DNA of 10,881 bases from Chloroflexota bacterium (GTDB taxonomy: Bacteria; Chloroflexota; UBA11872; VXNJ01). The position numbers and the translations under genes were made by a program. Shown here in pieces: positions 1 to 5,885 of the stretch (positions within the stretch are counted from its first letter, which is position 1; each line of letters opens with the position of its first letter). A model generated the notes under the pieces. The model saw only the letters and a program-made list of their open reading frames with translations. It did no database searches and was not told the origin of the DNA. The stretch spans positions 1 to 10,881 of the forward strand of contig JAPOVO010000445.1 of the NCBI GenBank assembly GCA_026708165.1. Reading direction: 5' to 3'.

Positions 1-537
1 CGCGCGATTCGATACATCGCACACGACCGCGGAGCGCGTCCCGCCGAGCGCGGGACCCGCGTGCACGAGACCATCGGCCACGCCTTTCGATACGGACATC
101 TCGAAGCAGCGGTTGGGCTGGCGCAGCTTCCCGCCGTGCCGGAGCAGAACCGCCAGCGGGTCGAGCTGGCGAACAGGCTTTCGGCCAAGCTGGAGAAGAT
201 CGACGGGATAATGCCTCCGTTCGTCCCGTCGAACACCTCGCACGTCCACTGGCTCTACCACTTCCGGATAGCGACCGAGGCGTTTCGGGTCGACACGGGC
301 TACTTCATCGACGCGCTCAACGCCGAAGGGCTAAGGTGCGGTCCCGCGATGTATTACCTGATTCCGTATAGCCACACGTTTATGGAAGACCGCGAAGCCA
401 TTCTGGAGAGTTTGCCGAACGCCCGCGAGCATCTCTCGAATACGGTCCGATGGCCGTGGACCGACAAGTATTCCGACGCCGATATCGAGGACATGGCGGC
501 GATTGTGGCCAAGGTGGCCGGGGCGTACCGGAACTAG
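1..537 (+). CDS. DegT/DnrJ/EryC1/StrS family aminotransferase, C-terminal part (5' end outside window)
   Basis: The reading frame is open from base 1 to the TAG at 535-537, so the gene begins upstream of the window; the first internal start-like codon is the GTG at 61, but the frame before it also looks coding. The product is the C-terminal half of a PLP-dependent sugar aminotransferase of the DegT/DnrJ/EryC1/StrS family, which transfers an amino group from an amino acid to a keto-sugar nucleotide in the cytoplasm for surface glycan or natural-product sugar synthesis. The supporting motif is HETIGHAFRYGHLEAAVGLA (bases about 64-123), the family's 'IGYNYRMsdLQAAlGLAQL' segment, followed by the usual helical region and the small C-terminal domain with WLYHFRI near 250-270. 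The PLP-binding lysine lies in the missing part, so catalytic integrity cannot be judged. The family is well supported; the sugar substrate cannot be told. Confidence 0.85.
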   Translation, partial: RAIRYIAHDRGARPAERGTRVHETIGHAFRYGHLEAAVGLAQLPAVPEQNRQRVELANRLSAKLEKIDGIMPPFVPSNTSHVHWLYHFRIATEAFRVDTGYFIDALNAEGLRCGPAMYYLIPYSHTFMEDREAILESLPNAREHLSNTVRWPWTDKYSDADIEDMAAIVAKVAGAYRN

Positions 538-554
538 CGGTCTGCGTGCGGCGC

Positions 555-579
555 GGTTGGGTTTTACGAACCCGTAACC
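555..579 (+). terminator. Hairpin after the aminotransferase gene, possible terminator without a T-tract
   Basis: GGTTGGGTT (555-563) pairs with AACCC (569-573) and, after a two-base bulge, AACC (576-579), closing over the loop TTACG. It begins 17 bases after the aminotransferase stop codon. No run of T follows, so it is not a standard intrinsic terminator; it could be a Rho-assisted end, an RNA 3'-end stabiliser, or chance. Confidence 0.3.
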
Positions 580-728
580 CACGAGTTACTGGAGTTGGAG
601 AATTTTCTTGAAGGGCTGAAATTGGCCCGTCTACCGCTTCATCGATGCGCGGAAATCGGTATCATCCTATACAGCTTTGAGCGATAGCGTGCAGTCGGGG
701 ACCCGGTGCGACCGCCCGCCGGGGAAAC

Positions 729-734
729 AGGAGA
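729..734 (+). promoter_or_regulatory. Ribosome binding site of the molybdenum hydroxylase gene
   Basis: AGGAGA lies nine bases before the ATG at 744. This strong Shine-Dalgarno match fixes that ATG as the start. Confidence 0.75.
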
Positions 735-743
735 AGTTGGCTG

Positions 744-3014
744 ATGGCAGTTCAAACAGGCGACTTTAAGGTAATAGGCACAAGTCCCGTACGCCATGAC
801 GGCGTGGACAAGGTGACCGGACGCGCTCAGTACGGGGCCGACGTGGCCCTGCCTGGGACTCTTTACGGGAAGGTCCTCCGTAGTCCTCACGCACATGCCC
901 GAGTGCTGTCGATCGACACGAGCGGCGCGGAGGAGCTACCGGGCGTATTTGCGGTGATCACCAGCGACGATATGCCGGAGCCGGCCGAAGGCGAGACCGG
1001 CGGCGGCGAAGGCGGAGAGCAGCAAAACATCGCGCACAAGAGCGCCAATATGCTCGCCCGTGACAAGGTCCTTTACGACGGGCACGCGGTCGCGGCGGTA
1101 GCCGCCGTGGACTTTCACACCGCCGACGAGGCGCTGCGCCATATCAAGGTCGAATACGAAGTCCTTGAACCGGTGCTGGACGTGCTCAAGGCGATGGAGC
1201 CGGACGCGCCGTTGCTCCACGACGATCTATTCATGGATACGGGTGGCGCCAAGGCCGACGCGGCCAGCAACGTGGCCCAGCACATCATCTACGCCGAAGG
1301 CGACATGGAGGCTGGTTTCGCCGCGGCCGACGTCGTGATCGAGCAGGAGTTCACGACCGCAACCGTTCACCAGGGATACATCGAAACGCACAACGCGACG
1401 GCCGTGTGGGGGGCCGACGGCTACATCAAAGTCTGGTGCTCCACCCAGGGCTCGTTCAGTGTGCGGTCCGAGTTGAGCGACCTGCTCCAGGTACCGATAT
1501 TCAAGATAAAAGTCATTCCTGCCGAGATCGGCGGCGGCTTTGGCGGCAAGACGACCGTATATCTTGAGCCGCTCGCCGCCCTGCTCTCCAGGAAGAGCGG
1601 GCGGCCGATCAAGATGACAATGGACCGCGCGGAAGTCCTTAAGGCCACAGGCCCCACTCCCGGCGCCTACGTGCGGGTAAAGATCGGTTCCACCAAAGCC
1701 GGCGATATCACCGCGCTCGAAACGTGGATCGCGTTCGAGGCCGGGGGGTATCCCGGTTCGCCGCTCGACGCCGGTTGCAAGTGCGCCTTCGCGCCATACA
1801 AGCTGACGAACTTCCGGGTCGACGGTTTCGACGTCGTCGTCAACAAGCCGAAGTCGCACGCGTACCGGGCGCCCGGCGCGACGATCACCGAATTCGCGGT
1901 CGAGGCCGTCGTCGACGAGATTTGCGAAGCGCTGGACATGGATCCGGTCGAGTTTCGGCTTCGTAACGCCTCTAAGGAAGGCACCCTGCGAGCCGACGGA
2001 CTGATCTACCCGCCGGTCGGCAATATCGAGTGCGTGGAGGCCGCGCGAGACTCGGAGCATTGGCAGACGCCGCTGGAACGGGCACCCGGCAAGAAACGCG
2101 GGCGTGGATTCGCCTCCGGTTTCTGGTTCAACTGGGGTGGCACTTCCTCGGCCACAGGCCGGCTGAATCCCGACGGTACGGTTACGCTGACACAGGGATC
2201 GACCGACATCGGCGGCACGCGCACGTCGGTGGCGATGCAGCTTGCCGAACCGCTCGGCATTCCCGTGGAAGACGTCAATCCCATCGTCGCCGATACCGAT
2301 TCGGTCGGATACACCGACGTTACCGGCGGCAGCCGGGTCACCTACTGCACCGGCCAGGCGAGTTTCGAGGTCGCGCAGGAGATGATCAGGCAGATCATCA
2401 CGGGACTGGCGGAAGCGTGGGAGGAGCCGGTTGACGCAGTCGTGTTCGAAAACGGGACCTATTCCGCCAACGGAACGACTGCGACTCTCAAAGAGGCCGC
2501 CGCCATCCTCAACGAGAACAACATCGAGGTCGTCGCCACCGCCAGCGTGACGCCAGAAAGAGAGGGCGGCGCCTTCGCCGTGCACGTAGCCGACGTGGAG
2601 GTCGACGAGGAGACCGGCAAGGTAGAGATTCTTCGATACACGGCTGTCCAGGACGCGGGAATCGCGATCTATCCGCCCTACGTCGAGGGGCAGATGCAAG
2701 GCGGCGTGGTGCAGGGGATCGGCTGGGCGCTGAATGAGGAGTATTTCTACGACTCCGACGGCTGCCTGCGCAACGCGAGCCTGCTGGACTATCGAATGCC
2801 TACGACTCTGGACCTGCCGATGGTCGACACTATCATCGTCGAGGTCCCAAATCCCGACCATCCGTATGGCGTCCGCGGCGTTGGAGAAGTCCCGATCGTT
2901 CCGCCTCCGGCGGCGATTGCGAACGCGATCTACGATGCGGTTGGAGTGCGGATGCGAGATCTGCCGATGGCACCGCATAAGGTCAGCCTGGCGATCTCGG
3001 AAAACGGCGGATAG
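744..3014 (+). CDS. Xanthine dehydrogenase/aldehyde oxidase family molybdopterin-binding (large) subunit
   Basis: The 756-residue product is the large catalytic subunit of a molybdenum hydroxylase (xanthine dehydrogenase, aldehyde oxidoreductase and CO dehydrogenase CoxL superfamily), which hydroxylates a substrate with water-derived oxygen at a molybdopterin cofactor. Length is normal for the separate large subunit. The N-terminal a/b-hammerhead domain (about 15-140) starts with VIGTSPVRHDGVDKVTGRAQ and carries a Gly/Glu-rich insert near residues 81-93. Molybdopterin-domain motifs are EIGGGFGGKT (261-270), AYRAPGA (373-379), the TQGSTDIGGTRTS segment (483-495), VEGQMQGGVVQGIGWAL (647-663) and RGVGE with the expected catalytic Glu at 715. 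AYRAPGA differs from the AYRCSFR active-site loop of true form I CoxL, so CO oxidation is unlikely. The genes usually beside it, for the FAD (medium) and 2Fe-2S (small) subunits, are absent on both sides here. Substrate cannot be assigned. Start choice rests on the AGGAGA site nine bases upstream. Confidence 0.93.
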   Translation: MAVQTGDFKVIGTSPVRHDGVDKVTGRAQYGADVALPGTLYGKVLRSPHAHARVLSIDTSGAEELPGVFAVITSDDMPEPAEGETGGGEGGEQQNIAHKSANMLARDKVLYDGHAVAAVAAVDFHTADEALRHIKVEYEVLEPVLDVLKAMEPDAPLLHDDLFMDTGGAKADAASNVAQHIIYAEGDMEAGFAAADVVIEQEFTTATVHQGYIETHNATAVWGADGYIKVWCSTQGSFSVRSELSDLLQVPIFKIKVIPAEIGGGFGGKTTVYLEPLAALLSRKSGRPIKMTMDRAEVLKATGPTPGAYVRVKIGSTKAGDITALETWIAFEAGGYPGSPLDAGCKCAFAPYKLTNFRVDGFDVVVNKPKSHAYRAPGATITEFAVEAVVDEICEALDMDPVEFRLRNASKEGTLRADGLIYPPVGNIECVEAARDSEHWQTPLERAPGKKRGRGFASGFWFNWGGTSSATGRLNPDGTVTLTQGSTDIGGTRTSVAMQLAEPLGIPVEDVNPIVADTDSVGYTDVTGGSRVTYCTGQASFEVAQEMIRQIITGLAEAWEEPVDAVVFENGTYSANGTTATLKEAAAILNENNIEVVATASVTPEREGGAFAVHVADVEVDEETGKVEILRYTAVQDAGIAIYPPYVEGQMQGGVVQGIGWALNEEYFYDSDGCLRNASLLDYRMPTTLDLPMVDTIIVEVPNPDHPYGVRGVGEVPIVPPPAAIANAIYDAVGVRMRDLPMAPHKVSLAISENGG

Positions 3015-3024
3015 AAGTCAGCCG

Positions 3025-3114
3025 CTGGCTGCGGATCTAGTCGCCTCAGTCATGCGGGAACTAACTGTAGGCGCGATTCCTGAATCGCCGCGCGGGCCGT
3101 CCGCGCGTATGTAA
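3025..3114 (+). pseudogene. Decayed 5' fragment of a moaD/thiS-like gene
   Basis: In this gap the frame that ends at the TAA 3112-3114 encodes S-V-M-R-E-L-T-V-G-A (3046-3075), against S-A-M-R-E-L-T-E-G-A at residues 8-17 of the intact MoaD-like protein encoded from 4511. At DNA level 25 of 30 bases match without gaps, and three of the five differences are silent third-position changes, the pattern expected of two once-coding copies. The aligned start would be CTG at 3025 where moaD has GTG, and similarity weakens but continues into the ribosome binding region (AGAAGTC at 3013-3019 versus AGGAGTC). After 3075 similarity breaks up with small shifts and the frame ends after a few more codons. 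I infer a truncated, non-functional copy. It could instead be a short leader peptide (ATG 3052 to TAA 3114, 20 residues) ending two bases before the glycosyltransferase start. Confidence 0.45.
3046..3075 (+). repeat. Imperfect direct repeat, left copy (partner 4532-4561)
   Basis: Thirty bases matching 4532-4561 at 25 positions, same orientation, offset 1486. The two copies bracket the glycosyltransferase gene. This is the core of the suspected moaD fragment. Confidence 0.6.
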
Positions 3115-3116
3115 AT

Positions 3117-4337
3117 ATGCCCGTCGAGGCGAATAGCCCGAGGTCGCGCAAGCCGCGACGCGTGCTTATTCTGACGCCGTTCGCCTCGCCCAACCGAGGC
3201 GGGGCGGAGACGCACATCGACCGGCTTATCGCCGCGCTGGCGAGGCGGAACATACTCGTCACGCTGCTCACGTATCAGCCGCTCGTCTCCCCAGTCAAAG
3301 CCGCAGCACGCGAACCGCTCCCGAATGGTGAGGTGATCCGCATTCCGTGGTTCGGGCGGGGCTGGCATCCGCGCATCGAACCGTACGCGCCGCTCAACTT
3401 CGCATACCTGGTTCCAGGACTGCTGGCGGGCGCCATCCGCTATCGAATTATGGAGAAGACCGATTTCGATGTAATCCACGCTCATGGGTTCGCCGCCGCC
3501 GTTGTCGCCCTGGGACTGCGGTGGACTGGCCTGCGTCAGCCGATCGTAGTAAGCACCCACGCCGTATACGGTCTAACCCAAGGTTCATCGCTTGCAAAAG
3601 CCGTGGGGATGTTGCTCCGGCGCGTGGACCAGACTCTGGCGGTGAGCGAGGCGTCACGCCGGGAACTGGTATCAATCGGATTGGATCCGGCACGGGTGGG
3701 CGTCTATCGCCACTGGGTAGACGTCGACGTGTTCAGGCCGGCGCGTAGCAGGGCCGAGGCGCGTGCGGGCCTGGGCTGGGAGCCGTCGGTACCGACCTGC
3801 TTGTTCGTGGGGCGGCTGCTACGCAAGAAAGGCGTCGAAATAGTGCTGGAGCTTGCCCGGCGGATGCCCGACGTGCGTTTCAGGATACTGGGAGCTGAAG
3901 GCGACATGGACGATGAAGTCGTCGACGCGGCGGCGGCGATTGCCAATCTCGACCTGATGCGGGACCCGGGCGGTCCTGAAGATGGTCGCCTCAGGACAAT
4001 CGCGGGAATGTATGCGGCCGCCGACCTTCTGTTGGTGCCTTCGCAGTATGACGAGGCCGCGGGTCTCGTGGTCCTGGAGAGCAGCGCCGCCGGCACGCCG
4101 GTTGTCGCGAGTGATTTGGGCGGTCTGCGAGAAACGGTTACGTCTGAAAACGGCCGGCTGATTGAGCCGACCGTCGACGCATTCGAATCGAAGGTATCCG
4201 CCATGCTGTCTGATCGAGCCGCCCTGGGATCGCTCGGTGCGCAGGCGCGCGCTTTCGCCGAGCGCCAGTTTTCGGAACGCAACGTCGATCTGATCGTGCA
4301 GCGATATGGATTCGACTTTGACAACGCCTCCGATTGA
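3117..4337 (+). CDS. Glycosyltransferase family 4 (GT-B fold)
   Basis: The 406-residue product is a retaining GT4-type glycosyltransferase, a cytoplasmic or membrane-associated enzyme that moves a sugar from a nucleotide donor to a lipid, glycan or small-molecule acceptor. The N-terminal Rossmann half begins with RRVLILTPFASPNRGGAETH (14-33), including the glycine-rich loop before ETH that opens the acceptor domain, and has DVIHAHGF (118-125). The C-terminal donor domain shows LFVGRLLRKKGVE (229-241) and the E-x7-E motif with Glu313 and Glu321, then SSAAGTPVVASDLGGLRETV. No signal peptide or membrane segment is evident. The frame is closed by a TGA at 3081, so ATG 3117 is the only reasonable early start, yet no clear Shine-Dalgarno sequence precedes it; translation may depend on the short upstream frame ending at 3114. 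Donor and acceptor are unknown. It may belong with the upstream aminotransferase in a glycan pathway, but the molybdenum enzyme gene lies between them. Confidence 0.9.
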   Translation: MPVEANSPRSRKPRRVLILTPFASPNRGGAETHIDRLIAALARRNILVTLLTYQPLVSPVKAAAREPLPNGEVIRIPWFGRGWHPRIEPYAPLNFAYLVPGLLAGAIRYRIMEKTDFDVIHAHGFAAAVVALGLRWTGLRQPIVVSTHAVYGLTQGSSLAKAVGMLLRRVDQTLAVSEASRRELVSIGLDPARVGVYRHWVDVDVFRPARSRAEARAGLGWEPSVPTCLFVGRLLRKKGVEIVLELARRMPDVRFRILGAEGDMDDEVVDAAAAIANLDLMRDPGGPEDGRLRTIAGMYAAADLLLVPSQYDEAAGLVVLESSAAGTPVVASDLGGLRETVTSENGRLIEPTVDAFESKVSAMLSDRAALGSLGAQARAFAERQFSERNVDLIVQRYGFDFDNASD

Positions 4338-4397
4338 TGTGACGGTGTGAAAGGCAATGCATGGGCAGGGTCTCGATCTTGCGGTTGGCTGCTGACC

Positions 4398-4496
4398 ATG
4401 AGGAAAACCTCGGCGAATGACGACGAGGTCGCGGCTCCGGCCGGTATCAGGCCCGAGCGGGCGGATCGCGTAATCTATCGAAAGGGTCGCTTGTAA
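4398..4496 (+). CDS. Possible small ORF, 32 residues, unknown function
   Basis: ATG 4398 to TAA 4494-4496 encodes a charged, hydrophilic peptide beginning MRKTSANDDEVAAPAGIRPE and ending VIYRKGRL. I do not recognise it. There is no convincing ribosome binding site before the ATG. The same frame is open all the way from the glycosyltransferase TGA (4335-4337), so a longer form from GTG 4347 (49 residues) or an extension of the glycosyltransferase by stop-codon readthrough is formally possible. The stop codon lies just before the moaD ribosome binding site. It may be no more than an open gap in GC-rich DNA. Confidence 0.2.
   Translation: MRKTSANDDEVAAPAGIRPERADRVIYRKGRL
4434..4458 (+). other. 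Hairpin in the leader of the moaD-like gene
   Basis: GCTCCGGCC (4434-4442) can pair with GGCCCGAGC (4450-4458) except for one central C/C mismatch, closing a seven-base loop. It sits about 40 bases before the moaD ribosome binding site and is not followed by a T-run. It could be a processing or attenuation element between the glycosyltransferase and moaD, or chance in GC-rich sequence. Confidence 0.25.
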
Positions 4497-4497
4497 T

Positions 4498-4503
4498 AAG
4501 GAG
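4498..4503 (+). promoter_or_regulatory. Ribosome binding site of the moaD-like gene
   Basis: AAGGAG lies seven bases before the GTG at 4511. This decides in favour of that GTG as start, and it agrees with the expected N-terminal beta strand of the family. Confidence 0.75.
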
Positions 4504-4510
4504 TCGCCTA

Positions 4511-4822
4511 GTGGCGGTGGTCCATGTCCCGTCAGCCATGCGAGAGCTAACCGAAGGCGCGGCGCGGATCGACGTGGCCGGAGATACCGTGCGAGAGGTG
4601 ATCGAAGCAATGGAAGCGAAACATCCGGGCTTCAGGGAACGGCTGCTGAAGGACGGCAAGCTCCGGCCCGGGATGCAAGTGTTCGTTGACGGTGTCAGCA
4701 ACCGGTCCGGTCTGCGGGCGAGAGTAAAGGAGGAGACGCGGGTCCATTTCATCCCCGCGATGGCGGGGGGCGCCTGGAATAGCACGTCTGCGCATTCCGT
4801 GAGATGTATTGCCGATGAGTAG
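4511..4822 (+). CDS. MoaD/ThiS family ubiquitin-like protein with a tail after Gly-Gly
   Basis: The 103-residue product has the beta-grasp fold of MoaD/ThiS sulfur carriers. First strand MAVVHVPSAMRELTEGA (1-17), the helix TVREVIEAMEAKHPG (26-40) followed by FRERLLKDGKLRPGMQVFVDG (41-61), and a last strand TRVHFIPAMAGG ending in Gly86-Gly87. In this family the C-terminal glycine is adenylated by an E1-like enzyme (MoeB/ThiF) and converted to a thiocarboxylate that donates sulfur for molybdopterin, thiamin, cysteine or other products. Here translation goes on for 16 more residues (AWNSTSAHSVRCIADE), so the Gly-Gly is not terminal. Either the tail is removed by a protease, as known for QbsE by the JAMM enzyme QbsD, or the G6 run at 4765-4770 marks a frameshift; one extra G would give a stop three residues after Gly-Gly. 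No MoaE, ThiF or JAMM gene is nearby, so the pathway is open. The gene overlaps the next one by eight bases. Confidence 0.82.
   Translation: MAVVHVPSAMRELTEGAARIDVAGDTVREVIEAMEAKHPGFRERLLKDGKLRPGMQVFVDGVSNRSGLRARVKEETRVHFIPAMAGGAWNSTSAHSVRCIADE
4532..4561 (+). repeat. Imperfect direct repeat, right copy (partner 3046-3075)
   Basis: Codons 8-17 of the moaD-like gene; 25 of 30 bases match the copy upstream of the glycosyltransferase gene. Confidence 0.6.
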
Positions 4823-5855
4823 CCGACCATTTCACGTCGCGTTGACCAAAGGCGCCCGATATGACTCGGTCCTTCGCCACAAGACGGAACTCGAATCCAC
4901 CAGCGTTCAACTCAACGTCGTCGAGGTTCCAACCTCCGATGACGAGGCCGTGGATATATTGTCCGGCTTTCATGGAGTTGTATGGACCCACTGTCCTTAC
5001 AGACTCACGCCGTTCGACCAGCTGCCTGATCTGGTCGGCGTGCTGGCCCCGACAGTTGGCGTCGATCACGTAGATTTAGGAGCGGCCACCGAAGCCGGAG
5101 TCGTGGTGGGACACCTGCCGGCATTTGCGACGGAGCAGACCGCCGATATCGTGATGTTCCTGATTCTGGGGGCGGTTCGCCGAGTTCCCCAAGCCATCGA
5201 ACAATGGCGTCAGGGCAAGCGGACTATCAGTGACTGGGAGGGCGCGGTCGACCACCTGGGGGACATGCGCGGCGGCGTTCTGGCACTCATCGGTTTCGGG
5301 CGGATCGCCCGCGCGGTTGCAGCGCGCGCACAGGCGTTTGGGACCACATGTATCGCGTATGCGCCCACCGTGTCTGAATGGGAAGTGACCTCACACGGAG
5401 TTCGCAGGGTTGGTCTCGAAGAGGCGTTTCGAGAGGCAGACATCGTTTCGCTGCATCTGCCGCTCACCGACGCGACGTATCATTTCGTTGACGAATCGCT
5501 TATCGGGCTAATGAAGCCGACGGCGGTGCTGATCAACGTCGCCCGGGGGGCGGTAGTAGACGAGGAGGCGCTTGTCCGTGCGCTGCGCGCGGGGCGGATC
5601 GCCGGAGCCGGCCTGGACGTATTCGAAAGCGAGCCGCCCGATCCCGAGAATCCGCTGGTGAATATGTCGAATGTCATCTGGACGCCGCACGCCGGAGGCT
5701 CGACCGATATCGCCATAAACCGCGTCGGGCAAGGCTCAATAGAGCAGATCGCCTGGATGGCTGAGGGCTACTGGCCGCGCCACATCGCGAATCCCGACGT
5801 GGTTCCGAGGGTCAAGCTGCGACGCCGGGGATATAAGGACAGCGAAACGCCTTAA
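4815..5855 (+). CDS. D-isomer-specific 2-hydroxyacid dehydrogenase
   Basis: The 346-residue product belongs to the NAD(P)-dependent D-2-hydroxyacid dehydrogenases (phosphoglycerate dehydrogenase, glyoxylate/hydroxypyruvate reductase, CtBP-like), which interconvert a 2-keto acid and a D-2-hydroxy acid in the cytoplasm. Numbered from ATG 4815: substrate-domain motif PTVGVDHVDL (79-88), nucleotide-binding IGFGRIARAVAARAQAFG (159-176), and the catalytic triad Arg244 in INVARGAVVDEEALV, Glu273 in GLDVFESEP and His292 in WTPHAGGST. The segment AFATEQTADIVMFLIL resembles the glyoxylate reductase/CtBP type more than SerA, and there is no ACT domain, so serine synthesis is unlikely to be its role. ATG 4815 overlaps the moaD-like stop by eight bases, pointing to translational coupling; a TTG at 4809 would add two residues but is less likely. 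A weak GTGAG (4799-4803) could serve as ribosome binding site. The substrate cannot be assigned. Confidence 0.9.
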   Translation: MSSRPFHVALTKGARYDSVLRHKTELESTSVQLNVVEVPTSDDEAVDILSGFHGVVWTHCPYRLTPFDQLPDLVGVLAPTVGVDHVDLGAATEAGVVVGHLPAFATEQTADIVMFLILGAVRRVPQAIEQWRQGKRTISDWEGAVDHLGDMRGGVLALIGFGRIARAVAARAQAFGTTCIAYAPTVSEWEVTSHGVRRVGLEEAFREADIVSLHLPLTDATYHFVDESLIGLMKPTAVLINVARGAVVDEEALVRALRAGRIAGAGLDVFESEPPDPENPLVNMSNVIWTPHAGGSTDIAINRVGQGSIEQIAWMAEGYWPRHIANPDVVPRVKLRRRGYKDSETP

Positions 5856-5885
5856 CGACCGAACGTCCTGCAAAACCCAAACCGG

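Larger units (their letters stand above)
538..743 (+). other. Intergenic leader of the molybdenum hydroxylase gene
   Basis: This 206-base stretch separates the aminotransferase stop from the next start and shows no credible gene. It holds the hairpin at 555-579, a weaker GGGC/GCCC hairpin at 613-628, and a -10-like TATACA at 668-673 without a recognisable -35 at the right distance. A promoter for the downstream gene probably lies here but cannot be placed with confidence. Confidence 0.4.

Noticed and set aside
38..56. Perfect 7-base inverted repeat GTCCCGC/GCGGGAC
   Set aside because: It falls inside the aminotransferase coding frame and is short enough for chance at this base composition.
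668..673. TATACA as a -10 promoter element for the molybdenum hydroxylase gene
   Set aside because: No -35-like hexamer is found 16-18 bases upstream, so it is mentioned only within the intergenic entry.
1227..2978. Long minus-strand open frame (583 codons) inside the molybdenum hydroxylase gene
   Set aside because: It mirrors a strongly conserved plus-strand gene, its translation is Arg/His/Gly-rich without recognisable domains, and long antisense frames are common in GC-rich coding DNA.
3073..3088. Palindrome GCGATTC-CT-GAATCGC upstream of the glycosyltransferase
   Set aside because: The loop is only two bases and no T-run follows; it could be an operator half-site, but one short palindrome inside the decayed moaD region is too little support.
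4511..4822. Assigning the MoaD-like protein to molybdopterin synthesis for the nearby molybdenum hydroxylase
   Set aside because: Tempting by proximity, but the Gly-Gly is not C-terminal, no MoaE or other cofactor gene is present, and a glycosyltransferase gene lies between them.
5856..5885. Bidirectional terminator expected between the convergent dehydrogenase and lhr genes
   Set aside because: The 30-base gap has no inverted repeat or T-run that I can see.
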